Positions 12,235 to 24,154 of a stretch of 64,000 nucleotides of DNA are shown here, in pieces. This DNA is from Diphasiastrum complanatum (Eukaryota > Streptophyta > Lycopodiopsida > Lycopodiales > Lycopodiaceae): NCBI GenBank assembly GCA_029204225.1, contig CM055108.1, positions 8,109,101-8,173,100 on the forward strand, written 5' to 3'. The notes beneath the pieces were generated by a model that was given only the letters and a program-made list of their open reading frames with translations, did no database searches and was not told the origin of the DNA. The position numbers and the translations under genes are program-made. Within the stretch, counting starts at the first letter, position 1, and each line of letters starts with the position of its first letter.

Positions 12235-13209
12235 GTGGTTCAAAAAGGGGATGACAATTCGTCAACAACGGATCGCACTTGTGACCAACCACAGAAAAAT
12301 TTGGGAGCTCATTACGATTCTCAAACAGATACGGTCAATTGGAATGAAGCTCTTGCAACGATTGATTGTATAGTAGGATATATGTGTCAACAAGATAATC
12401 AATCAGATTTGAGCGAGATTTCCTTATTAGATCAAACTTTGGATACACCAATCACGTCTTTACTAAATGTGCTGAATGTAGCCTGAATATCAACGGAACC
12501 TATACCAGATCTGATTGAGGATGAACTCATTCCTGTGAGTCATGCCTTGACTTATGATGGCAATGTAGAACTTATAGATGAGCAGATTCTAAATCATATG
12601 GATCCGACCAGATTTGGAGTGCGTAATGTTCCTGATGAACCAACAATCAAACCGCCCAAGGCAGTTATATTGAAGAAAGACAGGATCATAGGATCAATGA
12701 TGAAGAAACAAGCTAAGCAACATTATAATACGGTCCCGAAATGGGAAAATTTCCCTCGGAAGATTGATTCAAAGGAAGTGCCACCTTTATTGAATAAAGA
12801 CAAAGGAAAAGTCGAGGATGATTCTTCAAGTCAGATTTCTAGTAAGACATCATCATCTAGGAAGTCTTCACCTTTTAAGAAAGATTTATCATCTCGAAAG
12901 TCATCACCTCCACGATCAATTCCTGCTAAGAAGGCTAAACGAAGATCCAAGACAAGTCCTTTAAAAAAAGAACAAGCAAACGTAGTCCAGCATGATATGC
13001 CCAAGCATTTTAAACGTTATACACTGGATGATGTGGTTATCATGTTACCTAAAGCACATCGTGAACCTGAAGAACACATGCCAAAATCTAAAGAAGTTTA
13101 CGATGGCCCAGCTAAGACGCAGCCAATGAATCCTGCCGAGCCAGGAGAACCGGAAAAGATTGTACAAGTTGGATCACAACTTACTCTTGAACAGTATCAA
13201 GCACTCTGA
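12235..13209 (+). pseudogene. Gypsy protease-RT connecting region
   Basis: Open stretches 12235-12486 and 12535-13209 have no domain I know. The second is basic and Ser/Lys-rich (SSRKSSPPRSIPAKKAKRR near 12890-12950). It lies in order between protease and RT, and so probably belongs to the polyprotein. Confidence 0.6.
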
Positions 13210-14703
13210 TTGTTACTTATTAAGTATCAAGATTGCTCTGCATGGACTTATCAAAATTTGAAGGGTACTCCGACATCAGTGATTGAACATACCATACCTT
13301 TAGTATCTGATGCAGTTCCAAAGGTTACAAAGTTCTATCACTATAATTCTAATGTAGCAGATTTGATAAAGAAAGAACTTCAGAGATTGCTTGATGCCGA
13401 TTTTATTTATGAGATCGAGCATATTGAATGGATTTCACCGATTGTCATTGTTTCTAAAAAAAAATGGAAAATTGAGGATTTGTGTGAACCTCAAAGCGTT
13501 GAACAAAGTGACGTGGAAGGATCACTTTTTGTTACCTTTTATTGAAAGCATTTTGGATTGCCTTGCTGGAGCGGAAGCTTATAGTTTTCTGGATGAATTT
13601 AGTGGTTACAACCAGGTTAAGATCGCACCTACCGATCGCCACAAAACCGCTTTTACAATAGAATGGGGCACCTATGCTTACAAAGTAATGTCGTTTGGAC
13701 TCTGTAATGCACCAAGTTCATTCCAGAGAGTAATGCAATTTGCTTTTAAAGATTATCTACAAAAATTCCTTGAAATTTACTTGGACGACTTGGGAGTTCA
13801 TAGTACAGATACACACCACCTGGATCGATTGGAAAAAGTATTTGAAAGATGTCGCAAATATCAGATTTCTCTTAATCCAAAAAAATGTTAGATATGGGTT
13901 TCCCACAGAGTTGTGCTTGGACATGTGATATCAAAACATGGTATTGCCATAGATTATTCAAGATCAAAGTTATTGTGGAATTGCCATCGCCAGCAACAAT
14001 TCGTGGAGTTTACGTGTTTATGGGTCATGTGAAGTACTATCGAATCTTTATTATTTTCTTTGCAAATTTAGCACGACCTATATACAAACTGACTATTGTT
14101 CCTATTTGGACAGTAGAAGCGTTAGAAGCCTTTGAAAAATTAAAAAAAGCATTAATTTCAGCACCAATACTGCGTTCTCCAGATTGGACGATAGAATTTC
14201 ATGTTCATACGGATGCTTCAAAATACACCATTGGATCAGTTTTGACGCAACCAAGTGACTATAAGAAGGATTATCCTATATGATTTGCAAGCAAACAACT
14301 TACAGATCCAGAAAAGAATTATTCAACAATAGAACGTGAGGCATTGGCCATAATTTTTTCTATTCGAAAATTTCATCACTACCTCATGAAAAGGCACTTT
14401 TCATTTTATACGGATCATCAACCGATACTTTACTTGGTAAACAAGACATGCAATACTGGACATATTGCAAGATGGTTATCGTTATTGACTGAATTTGACT
14501 TTCAAATTGTAGTTCAAAAGAGGAAACAACATTATCTAGCCGATCACGTTTCGCGAATCGAATCCGCACCAGTTAACATTGAAGTGGATGATGAACTGCC
14601 AGATGCTGCGTTATTCTATGTTGAAGCAGTACCTGAGTGGGCAGCAGATATTGTTGAGTGCCTGATGCTAGGACAACCAAATGACTCCCCGACAAAAGTA
14701 TAG
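13210..14703 (+). pseudogene. Gypsy reverse transcriptase and RNase H
   Basis: RT motifs appear in order. WISPIVIVSKK is followed by a shift in an A-run near 13458, then LRICVNLKALN, YSFLDEFSGYNQ, MSFGLCNAPSSFQR and the active site YLDDLGVHS (about 13778-13805). RNase H follows at about 14200-14560 with VHTDASKYTIGSVL and TIEREALAIIFSIRKFHHYL. At least three lesions exist: a shift near 13458, TAG near 13890 and TGA 14281. It would have made cDNA from the element's RNA. Confidence 0.92.
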
Positions 14704-14739
14704 AAGAGACAATCGATTCATAAGGCTCAACCTTATCAA

Positions 14740-15840
14740 TTAATTGCAGGACAATTGTATCGTCGTAGATCATGTTTTCACATGATGCCATGAGTGGAGG
14801 ACACTTCTCTGTTTGCAAACTTTTACAATCAGGTTGTTGGTGGCCTACGCTTCACAAGGACACAAAATTTTATTCAAGCATGTGATGTTTGCCAGCGAGA
14901 ATGATGGCCTACTCGACATAACTATGAACCCTTGCATACGGTTTTATCACAAGCACCATTTGAAAAATGAGAACTAGATTATGTTGGACCTATTCACCCT
15001 GCTGCGCAAGGACCTTAGGCCCGATACATTATCATAGCAACTGATTTCATGACCAAGTGGGTTGAAGCCAAAGTTGTCAAAGTTGCTGATGCGAAATCTA
15101 CAGCCAAGTTTCTATATGAAAATATTATAATCAGATTTGGATGTCTGATCGAGATTGTCAGTGACTGGGGTACACACTTTGTTAGTCAAGCAATAAAGTG
15201 TTTACTGGAAGATTTTTTTGTTATACACAGATTTAGTACTCCCTACTATCCCAGAGAGAACGACCAAGCTGAATCTTCCAATAAGATTCTTTGCACCATT
15301 ATGACAAAGACAGTTGAAGCGAGTCGGTTTGATTGGAAACATAAACTGTATGCAACATTATGGGCATTCAGAACCGCTTACAAAAATAGTACAAATCAAA
15401 CACCTTTTCAACTGGTTTATGGTCAAGATGTTGTCATGCCGATTGAATTTTTAATCCCATCTTTATGCATAGCGGCCACAGAACGATTAAATAATGATAC
15501 GTCTTTACAACTCCATCATGAAGCATTGCACAAATTATGTGAAACCCGATTGATGGCAGTTCATGCCTTAGCAACAGAGAAAGCCCGCCGCAAGGCATGG
15601 CATGATCGCCGATTGCACAAAAAAGATTTGAAAGTAGGAGATCTTGCATTTATGTACAAAACCAAGCTGATCAAGAGAAAGTTGAAGTTTACCAAGGAAG
15701 GCCCGTATAAAGTGAAGAAAATCTTGAACTATGGCGCAGTAATTCTTGAGCACTTGGATGGAAAACTATTTGATACTCCGGTGAATGGCAGCCGCATACG
15801 CAAGTTTTGGCAGCCCGCTCCGCCAGTTCAGCAAGTTTGA
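14740..15840 (+). pseudogene. Gypsy integrase
   Basis: The zinc-binding HHCC region lies near 14760-14905 (CDVCQRE) with stops. The catalytic core follows: LDYVGPI, ATDFMTKWVEAK (first Asp), SDWGTHFVSQ (second Asp), and NDQAESSNK (Glu). A long intact frame runs 15049-15840 through the C-terminal domain (GPYKVKKILNYGAVILEHLDG). I see no chromodomain. The enzyme would insert the element's cDNA into host DNA. Confidence 0.92.
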
Positions 15841-16445
15841 TCTCGATGGTTTTTTAATTTTATTTGTTTTTCAATTTTTTGTTTTTCAGTACTTAATTTG
15901 CTGAGTTTTTTGGAAAAAGACAGTTAAAAAAAAATGTATTAAATTGAGAAAAGACTGATGAGCAAAAATCATAAAGTCATCAACATAGAAAAAGGAAGCA
16001 CAGTAATTTTTTGATGGAAAAGGACTTAGAAAATTACTGTTTTGGTCAGATTTAGCCTATTCAGTACCAAAAACCATTGCTGAGCTCTCAAACTGTACAT
16101 CCACTCTAGATTTATCTAATTTGAGGTGGGCGAGGTTCCTATCTAAAAAAATCTCAATTTTTGAGTCCGACGAAGGATTAGTGATATGCCATTTTGGAAA
16201 CCTTTGTCGAGCATCTTAACCTCATTATTAACCTTCGTCGACCTGTTAGATGATCTTAAAATGTCAAAATTAGGTTGTTCATAGGTTCAGGTCTTGGAAA
16301 AATACATTTATGACAGTACCTGGACGAAGGATCCTCCTGGGCGAAGGTTCATCCTTCGCCAGGCCTGGAAAACGTTCACCTGATAAATTCAGATTCCCAA
16401 AAACTTTCACCGAGATCTTTATACCCTATTACCACAGTACTATAC

Positions 16446-18810
16446 ATGCCTGCAAATTTTTGTTCAGAACTGATAAGCCAAACTAGTATTCAGTGTAATG
16501 GACCCACCAAATTCACCTATAAGTTGACTGAATTCGATTCATTCCTCACTTGTGCTAGTGAAGCTCTTGCAAATTTTTACCATGACCAAAGCCTTCCAAA
16601 ATTCCTACACTGCTTTCTGAGATACTTTTACGAGTTTTATATTTTCTTTCTGATCATCATGTCTTCTACCGATACTTCTCAATTTCCGCGCTATACTATC
16701 CATCGTGATGTTCCATCCGCAACGGACATCATGATCCTTCCTAACACAAGCATGATCACTCAGTGGATGACCCTTGCGGAGCCTCTGCTCACTGTAATGG
16801 GTATTCATGAGAGAGGCTTTTTTGGTCGCATCAATATGAAATTTATCACTCTTGCGTTCAGTACATGGAAGGAAGAGAAATCTAAATTTTTTCACTTTCT
16901 AGGGAGCCACACACAAGGTGCGCGTCACTGAGGCCACCCTTGCAGCTATAGGTATAGCATCCGGCACACAGGCCTCACCCAATCACAAGCATGCCAAACA
17001 TGCCATCAAGCCATATATTGACCTCACCAACGATCTGCACTGGACCAATACGGCTACCTTCTGAAAGCCATCATTGAGCCTTCAATCCACACTGCTACCT
17101 AGTTACTGAACAACTTCCTGATGGTTGGCAACCTCAAGAAAGACCGCATCACATCACAGATCCTCCATAGAATAGTGGAGTCCCACACCAAGTTGGCCAA
17201 GGCCCCTCTTGAATCATGTAATTGGTTCAAGACTGTTTCTGGTGAGCTCAAACGAGCTATTAAGGCTAATACTAAGCAGCAGTTCACTGTTGGCTCTTTA
17301 TTGTCCCTTTTAGCCGTTTCACTTAGAAAATAGAATCCATGGCTTCCACCTAGATTCCGTGCTTTCGGTCTACGAAGAAGCACTAACAGAGTCATCTCAC
17401 CAGGCCTCGAGTTCTCATAGTCGTCATCGTCTATGCAGCAAGATCGTTATTCCTGACTCACCTTCTACGTCACGATGTCGCACTAGGCATACCTCGTCAA
17501 CTGCGCTTCCACCCCCTACTGTTGTTCGCACTGAACTTCCCATTCCCCCAGCCTCTGATGCTTCCCTCGCCTCTGCTTCCATTCAAAGACAGTTTGTGAC
17601 CATTGGGCCTACCATTCCCATCACAGCTGCCCAGGCCGCCTCACCCCCACACACCGAAGCCACCTCACCAAACACACAATTCTTTATGGATATGTTCGAT
17701 GATTCCAACCCCCTTGGGGCCACCAAAAATTTTGAAATGCCCCAGAGCCCTGCGCTTTTTGAACTCCAATCCCCTAGAAGAGGATTCAGACATATCCATG
17801 AATCTACTGTTGGTGTTGAAGATGTTAGCCAACAACCTCACACGGAAGATAGCACAACCGCACTTCGAGTCGACATGGCTGTGAAATCACCGAAACAGTT
17901 CGATGTCACAGTGCCTGAGAGATTTGAAGAGGAGGACATTTTTGAACAAGAAGAACTAGTGGCACCTATTCCACGCCTACCAAGGACAATACCATCAGGT
18001 CCTCCTGCTACTGCCACCTCCATGACCGTCGATTCTGGTGATACTCTAGGTTTGGTTTCAAGCCTTGCGCAAGTGATCCAATCTATGCTGGATAAGAAGA
18101 AGAAAATGGAACAGAGAATCTCCGAGATGAGGTCCTAAAACACTCTGATCAACCAGAAAATTGTCTAGTTGGATCGAGAGTTAAAGATTGCCAAACAACA
18201 TGAAGACAAGGCTGAAGCCGAATTGAAGTTGGCCTAGCAACAAGCTGATCACTTGGAAGACTACATCAGCTCCCTGCAAAACACCCTGAGAACCTCACAG
18301 GATCAGGTGGATAAGGCCGTGCAGGATGCAAAGCAACAGGTGCAGCTGCTGAAGGGTCAATTACAGATGGCCGAACAAGATCGCATGTGGCTTCAAGGTG
18401 AGTTGGATGCGACCACACTTGAACGTGATGCGTATCTTCAAACACAAATACCAGATCATCCGGTCGCATCGACGGAGATTGCGTATTTGTTCAAGAAAGT
18501 GGAGACATACAAAGTGGCCCTTCAGAGATTTCAAGGCCACTTTGACAGGTTCAAAGGAGCAGCTTTAACCGAGTTGGCAAAGGCTAAGGAGACCATCATC
18601 ACCTATGAAAAAGCAACTGCTCAAGGGTTAAAAGCCAGATCACAAATCCCCATACCGGTCATGCTGCAAAGATCAGTTGCCGGTTGCTCATTTATATTTT
18701 TGTGCGGCAATGATGGGAGGCTCCTGAGGATCACGCTTCACATCATGGACAACCTCCAAGTGGATTGCCGGAGCCCACCGTTGTTTTCTGCCACACAATT
18801 TGGATTTTAA
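16446..18810 (+). pseudogene. Extra ORF3 of the gypsy element, coiled-coil protein
   Basis: Downstream of pol and before the 3' LTR lies about 2.3 kb of coding-like DNA in several open pieces. The first (MSSTDTSQFPRY near 16660, then VRVTEATLAAIGIAS near 16920 in another frame) recalls the retrotransposon-associated domains often found in plant genomes. The middle (17359-18138) is Pro/Ser-rich and acidic. The end (18253-18640) is a long heptad-rich coiled coil (QQVQLLKGQLQMAEQDRMWL). Related 3' ends occur at 31208-31417 and 39158-39388 (minus). The function is unknown. A structural or envelope-like role is often proposed for such ORFs, but no membrane segment is evident here. Confidence 0.6.
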
Positions 18811-18941
18811 TACTGCATGCCTCGACTTTATGGAGAAGTGCAGTACCATTTAATCAAGTTTCGGCGCGAAGTTAATAAAAGTCCCCAATAACTGCATATT
18901 GCAGGTGTCGTGGGACCTCCACCAATTTTGGTGGGGGATAC

Positions 18942-19692
18942 TGTTGGAGGGTTTGCGGATCCCAAGGCAACCCTAACCCTAGTTAATAAGTGAGAGGGAT
19001 TTGGCACCCTGCGTGTGTAAGTCCAACCTGATGATCACATAGTTATTTGATTGATTAGTTAAAAGTCAATAGAAGGACTTTAGGCCTTTTTGTGGGACTT
19101 TTAATGTCGTAGGGCCTAAATGTCAAGTTAGTGAATAAAGTTTGGTTTCCCTCCAATTTTGATGGTTCCCACACTTTTTTAAATTTGAATAAAAAGAGAG
19201 GCAAGACTGGACCAATAGGATTTAGAGGCCAGGGTCCTCCTCTCTACTATAAGAAGGGACCAACTCGAGTTGCTCCTCATGTTCATTTCCTCATTTCAAT
19301 AAAGCAGATTGGTTCTCTTCAAAAATGGATTGATGAATGTCCTTGCTCTTCTTCCTTCTCCATCTCTCATGATTTTTTTGGATTTTGCTAACTATTGGAT
19401 CTGAATATTATTGGGATTGAGTGTTATTATACTTTTTATGAGAGAGAAAGAGAGAGAGAGAGAGAAAGAGTAAGCTATCTTTGTTGTGGATCGTAGTGTT
19501 AATGGATCTTAGTCTTAATGAGTAGGGTTAATGGATGTAGAGTTAGATTTAGATCTTCCATTCATGCTGAAATCTGAACTAAACTATCGCTCTCATGGGA
19601 ACGAACCTACGCGTGACAACTAACTCCGTCTCTATGATGCTAGATTGACTAGATCTTGGATTCAGGTTAGGCAAGGAAAGAAACCCTCCACA
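18942..19692 (+). repeat. 3' LTR of the gypsy element
   Basis: It runs from TGTTGGAGGG to CCCTCCACA, perfect TG...CA ends with a 9-bp inverted repeat. It follows a purine-rich tract (TTGGTGGGGGATAC, 18928-18941). Length is 751 bp. Confidence 0.92.
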
Positions 19693-19693
19693 A

Positions 19694-20366
19694 GCGCGCT
19701 GATCTGATATCTGAGATGCCCTAGATCTATATTGAAACGCATTATGAATGCCTTATGAAAATGTTTTGAATGAACAACATCTCAAAAGAAAAAATCTCGT
19801 CTTTACGGTCCTTAAATAGGACGAGAGTTTGTAATGATTCTCCTCGTACACGTTTTTCAATGTTGTCCATTTAATATTTGTTTATTATTTGTTTAATGAT
19901 GATTCGGTGAGGCTAGTGATAGACTATTTAATGTATTCCGGTGCAGGAACAAATTCTAGGATCAGAGCTAATGATGATTTGTAAAATCTAGTGATAGACT
20001 ATTTAATGTATTCCAGCATAGGTACAAATTTGTCTCACTCTGATTGGTGGATAAATATAGGCTGTGTACCTCAATTCATTATTTGACAAATGTATGGCTG
20101 TGATCAATAGGTATTCTCTATATTTTGATTCTACGATCTTTCATTCTGAACTCACTAGTCATTTTGTTTTCTTTCTTTCTCGAGATATCAAATCGACGTG
20201 TGCCTTCCCATACAGTGCACGGTCGGATTCATTCAGGCGCGCTGAATCAATATCATTCTCTTCTGATGTGTGCTTGCAAAAAATTTCATTCTCGTCCTAA
20301 CGATATCAGATCAACGCCTGCACTGTGTTCTACCGATATCATTTTGTCGCGTTGAACCGATATCAG
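19694..20366. promoter_or_regulatory. CGATATC motif cluster upstream of the Y gene
   Basis: Motif copies are at 19694-19711 (GCGCGCTGATCTGATATC), 20184-20204 (reverse), 20237-20254 (GCGCGCTGAATCAATATC), 20302-20321 (reverse), 20331-20340 (half) and 20346-20366 (GCGTTGAACCGATATCAGG). The last ends 8 bp before the ATG of the Y gene. If the gypsy element were absent, this cluster would lie next to the one before H (7261-7798), making one divergent H/Y promoter. Confidence 0.65.
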
Positions 20367-20373
20367 GTTCAAT

Positions 20374-21913
20374 ATGGCTAGTTCCACCATGTCCTCAGAT
20401 AACAAACTTCTGGATTTTTTGAATGTCTGTGACATTCCATCTGAGAAATTAGAGTATTTTGCGAGTATTTTTTTTGCTCCCTTCGATATCGATAAACTAG
20501 TTTACGAAAATCGTTATAATGTGATTTATTAGCTTGATAGTTTTTCTCACATTATTAGTACTCTTGTTTTGGATATAGATAGTTTTCGTTTTGTTCATTT
20601 TCAGGACCTTGTGCATTTCCAACCATCTTCTAAGCATAAACACAATAGAAAGTACTCTAACCTACATGACCATTTCAAAAGAAATATATATTGTGATATC
20701 CACAAAAGAATATGTTGTCTTATAATCAAAGGAATGGCTTTTGTCTTTTACATATCTGTTGAAATTCCAGATGATGAGTCTGTTAAATCTTCAACTGTTC
20801 CATTGATCGGAGCATCTGCACCTGCTCCAGTTGATGTAGATGATGCAGATACTGATATAGGGGTTGAAGTTGAAGCATCTATGGCTTCAGATTATCAAAA
20901 GACTCTTTCTCGTTCTATAATCCTCTCTGATTCTCTTCCATCTGCATCTCCTGTTAATCAATTAACTCTACTCGATGTTCCCTTATATTTCATAAATAAT
21001 GAAAGTTATATTTCATTTAATGATATAGAAGATGTTTTGAATTTGAAAGAGGATGAAATCCTCTCAATTTTTTCTCAAAATTTATCAAAATTTTTTGACA
21101 TTGTTGATTACACATATGATGACCTTGAAAGTGAGATGGATTATGATAAAGATGGCAATTGGAAATCTAGCAATGAGGCCTTGGAGGCCATGATTGAAAA
21201 ATCTAAAGCCTATGAAAAAACTTTGCCTACAGAGGAGGAATTTTTGGAATTCCAAAAAAAATATCCCCCAAGGGTTAGATATATCCCCTCCAATAGAGGC
21301 CATCGGAGGACATGACATTAGTAGAGCAAACGTCATTGAATAGGATGATTATGATCTGGTACGTAGATATTATATTGGTATTGATATTGTTCAATTTTCT
21401 TATTTCAAACACTGTGTTAAAGTATGAGTTTGCAGTGTTATGTATCATTCTAATTTTTTTTTTTCTCGTTTACAAGATGCTATTGAAATTGATGCCTTTG
21501 GTATGAGACATGGAGGCGTCTGAGATGTATCAGCTGGGAGAAAGGATGTGTCTCTATCTCATTATTTGAAAAACTTTCAAAATAATGAGATTTGTATATA
21601 TCATTCATCTCTTAATCCATATGCAACCATTGTCATTATGGCCATCAAATCATTATCAGTTTGTTTAGGAGGCCATAATTACGCAAGAGGAACATATAAA
21701 ATAATTTTTGTGAAAAGGGATTTGGCTATTAAGATATTGGGTTATACTCCCAATGAGACTACAAAAAGATCATCTGCAATGGCCCTTTATTCGGGTTACA
21801 TTGATATGAGCAAAAGGAAAAATTTAAAAATTTTGGATCCATATGAAAGGAGATTATTCCTTCATGACAATACCATTCGCCTGAATCTTGAAGAGGATGA
21901 TGAAGATAATTAA
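20374..21913 (+). pseudogene. Family Y protein, copy 1 (unknown, acidic, two exons)
   Basis: I do not recognise the family. The start MASSTMSSDNKLLDFLN (ATG 20374) parallels MASSSGSTRDTSLSAFLLN in copy 3 (51640-53140, minus). Both share LEYF..(L/I)F..P, DLVHF.P, (V/L)P(L/V)Y(F/Y)IN, an acidic EDE(I/V)L segment and LP(T/S)(E/D)EEF..FQ. An intron of roughly 130 bp separates the second exon (about 21465-21913). Its shared features are LQDA(I/L).ID.F, LxHYLxxFxxNEICI.HS, LGGH and KIIFVKRDL. Lesions are TAG 20530-20532, a shift near 21290 and TGA near 21522. It converges on the T gene. No catalytic motif is visible; a structural or DNA-associated role is possible. Confidence 0.65.
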
Positions 21914-21962
21914 AGAATTTTCTGTACTAGACTTTTGATATATTACAAGGATCTCTCTTTTG

Positions 21963-23060
21963 TTATGAATTTGAATGCCTTTCAAAATATCGTAATACTT
22001 GACGAGTTTTTAGCTTGATATCTAAATTGTGCTCTTCTATAAAACCACTGAAAAAGTTGAAATAAATATTTATTTCTTGATTTGTGTCCTCCATGATTTG
22101 TTGCTCTATGAAATGCTCCCTTGCTTGCCAATGAGATTTTTCCATGCCTTGTGATGAACAAATACTTAAGCTCCCATATTCCTTTGCAAAATAAGTTGCA
22201 TGATGAAGAAGGACGTGCTACAAACAATAGTTTTGATTAGTTATATCAGTAAAAAAAAATATAAGCCTGAATGAGAAAAGTACCAGATAATGATATAGAT
22301 TAGCAGCATGTAAAGAGTAACTTTGTCTTTTCCCCAACAATCATGTACAAATTTTATAAATGTGGAGCAATGATTTTGCAAAGTCCTCATGTCTTCTGAT
22401 GATAGGTTTTCTTTCCTGATAACACCTATGAGTTTGTCTAAGTTGGTCCACACTTGTCCCTTTTCCACTCGATTACTTCCTTCCAGTGTTTGTGTGGCTT
22501 GAACAATTTCTCTCCAAATTTCGTATCTAACACTTGATTCTTTGCATGTGTGATTGGATAAGAATCTTCTTGCTTTAGCACCTCCAATTGATGACTTATT
22601 TGGAACGTTTCTTTTTTTCTCGGAGAGTCTGTCACTTTTTTCAATCGTGACATTCCCTTTATGTAGTCTTGCATTTGACAGAACTATTTCCAACCTCCTA
22701 ATTGCTGCTTTAGCCACAGACTCCAGTTTATGATTCCATGCTAGTAGAATATGTAGGTAAATAAGTTTTTCAATAATACAAACCTTGGCATGCAATGTGC
22801 ATATGTGAACATTTTTTAATGGAATTGGCAGAACACTTTTTATATTTGGATCTTCAGCTTCTCGTGTTGGGCCAGTGTTTGTTGATCGTCCCAAATTCAT
22901 ATTGTAGCAATCCTTCATGCAATAAAGACATGGATGCTTTGATGTCGTCCCATGAGAGACATTATACATACATTTTAATGTCTTCAAATCCCTTGCAACG
23001 TGCCATTGAATTTAAAAACTTCCATGGTTTTCGACTGTAAATTTTAAAGACCTATAGAGA
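21963..23060 (-). pseudogene. Family T transposase-like protein, copy 1 (C-terminal half)
   Basis: The minus strand encodes DLKTLKCMYN, then KHPCLYC, a helical region with LHAKVCIIEKLIYLH and GGAKARRFLSNHTCKESS, an intron of roughly 60 bp, and SLSICSSQGMEKSHWQAR followed (one frame over) by FQLFQWFYRR. These match copy 2 (40895-43582) motif by motif. The set of two Asp sites, a zinc knuckle, a helical insert and a late Glu (GMEK) fits a DDE transposase with an inserted domain, by inference. The N-terminal half was lost where a copia LTR (23093) cuts in. It shares a tail-to-tail arrangement with the Y gene. Confidence 0.7.
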
Positions 23061-23092
23061 AGCAAGTAATGCATGACATGTCTGTCAAGAAT

Positions 23093-23605
23093 CAGATATG
23101 CAACATCAAGCATTCACCATAAGCAATCACCAAGTAGGGAGGCGGAAGAAGAACACACAATATCACTCTATCACACTACAATCATACTGAATATAAAATG
23201 TACATATGAACCCTGATAGAGAGAGAAAACCTACGAATAGACTAATAGACTAGCCTACGGCTAATTACAGCTGGTAACAACTGTCAACATTAATGTACAT
23301 CGTAAACAGTAACAAGGAAGTTTATCATTGATTTCTAACACTCTCTCTCAATGATAAAATTACATTCTTCTATTCCTAATAGAGTACGAAACCTCTCAAG
23401 TTTCATCTACCTAATGACTTAGTAAAAATATCTGCCATTTGATTTTCAGATTTACAAAAAACAAGATCAATGGCTCCATCAAGAATTTTCTCTCAAATAA
23501 AATGATAGTATATTCTGATGTGCTTGGTTCGAGCATGTAAAACTGGATTTTTGGCAAGGTGAATGCAGCTTTGATTGTCGCAAGATACAATAGTTGCATC
23601 CACCT
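23093..23605 (-). mobile_element. Copia fragment: 3' LTR and RNase H end
   Basis: Reading the minus strand, the RNase H end (CDNQSCIHLAKNPVLHART, KHIRIYYHF, MADIFTKSLGR) is followed by a purine tract (ATTGAGAGAGAG) and a 248-bp LTR, 23340 down to 23093 (TGTTAG...TTGACA). It interrupts the T gene. A break at about 23600 joins it to unrelated gag sequence. Confidence 0.85.
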
Positions 23606-24154
23606 ATGGCTAACCTAAATCCACAAGCAATCTGTTATATGAGTCAAGTCCAAGTTCAAGTATTTCCAAGACAACAACCACCTGCACAACAACAACGCTT
23701 GCCACTCCTAGGTCCAAGAGGATATGCTCAACCAAACGGGCCAAACCAGCAGAGCCGACTCCACATACAGGCCAATGTAGTGCAGAATACCTCTTATGAC
23801 ACCCCAACCTATGAACCTACTTATGATGAAGGTCATAATACCACATATGTAGATGAGGAATCTACCTCCTATCCTAAAGCGCAATATTATCCAGGGAGGA
23901 ACAACCTACTCAAGTTGACCTATGCCATTTTCTCTTCAGCACTTCAGAAGAGATGTTTTGTATGTGGAGAAACCACTCACTTTCAAAGTGAATGTCACGC
24001 TTTGGTTAGAAATGGCCAGAGTGATTCAAGATTGGAAGATTTTTTTTTTTTTTTTGGCAATAGAGATAGGAGAATCTCTGTTGATGCCATGAGTAAGGTA
24101 AAACTTGCACAAATTGAAGATGATTGGTCTTCAACTACATATGATGATCCATAA
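23594..24154 (+). pseudogene. Retrotransposon gag fragment with CCHC knuckle
   Basis: A 186-residue frame, Gln/Pro-rich at first, with a zinc knuckle CFVCGETTHFQSEC (CX2CX4HX4C) at about 23955-23996. It is the nucleocapsid part of some LTR retrotransposon, distinct from the gag genes at 25453 and 10001. No pol follows. A run of T at 24041-24055 encodes poly-Phe, an unlikely feature of a working protein. Confidence 0.6.

Noticed and set aside
17099-17395. Minus-strand frame of 98 codons
   Set aside because: It is a shadow of the gypsy ORF3 on the plus strand.
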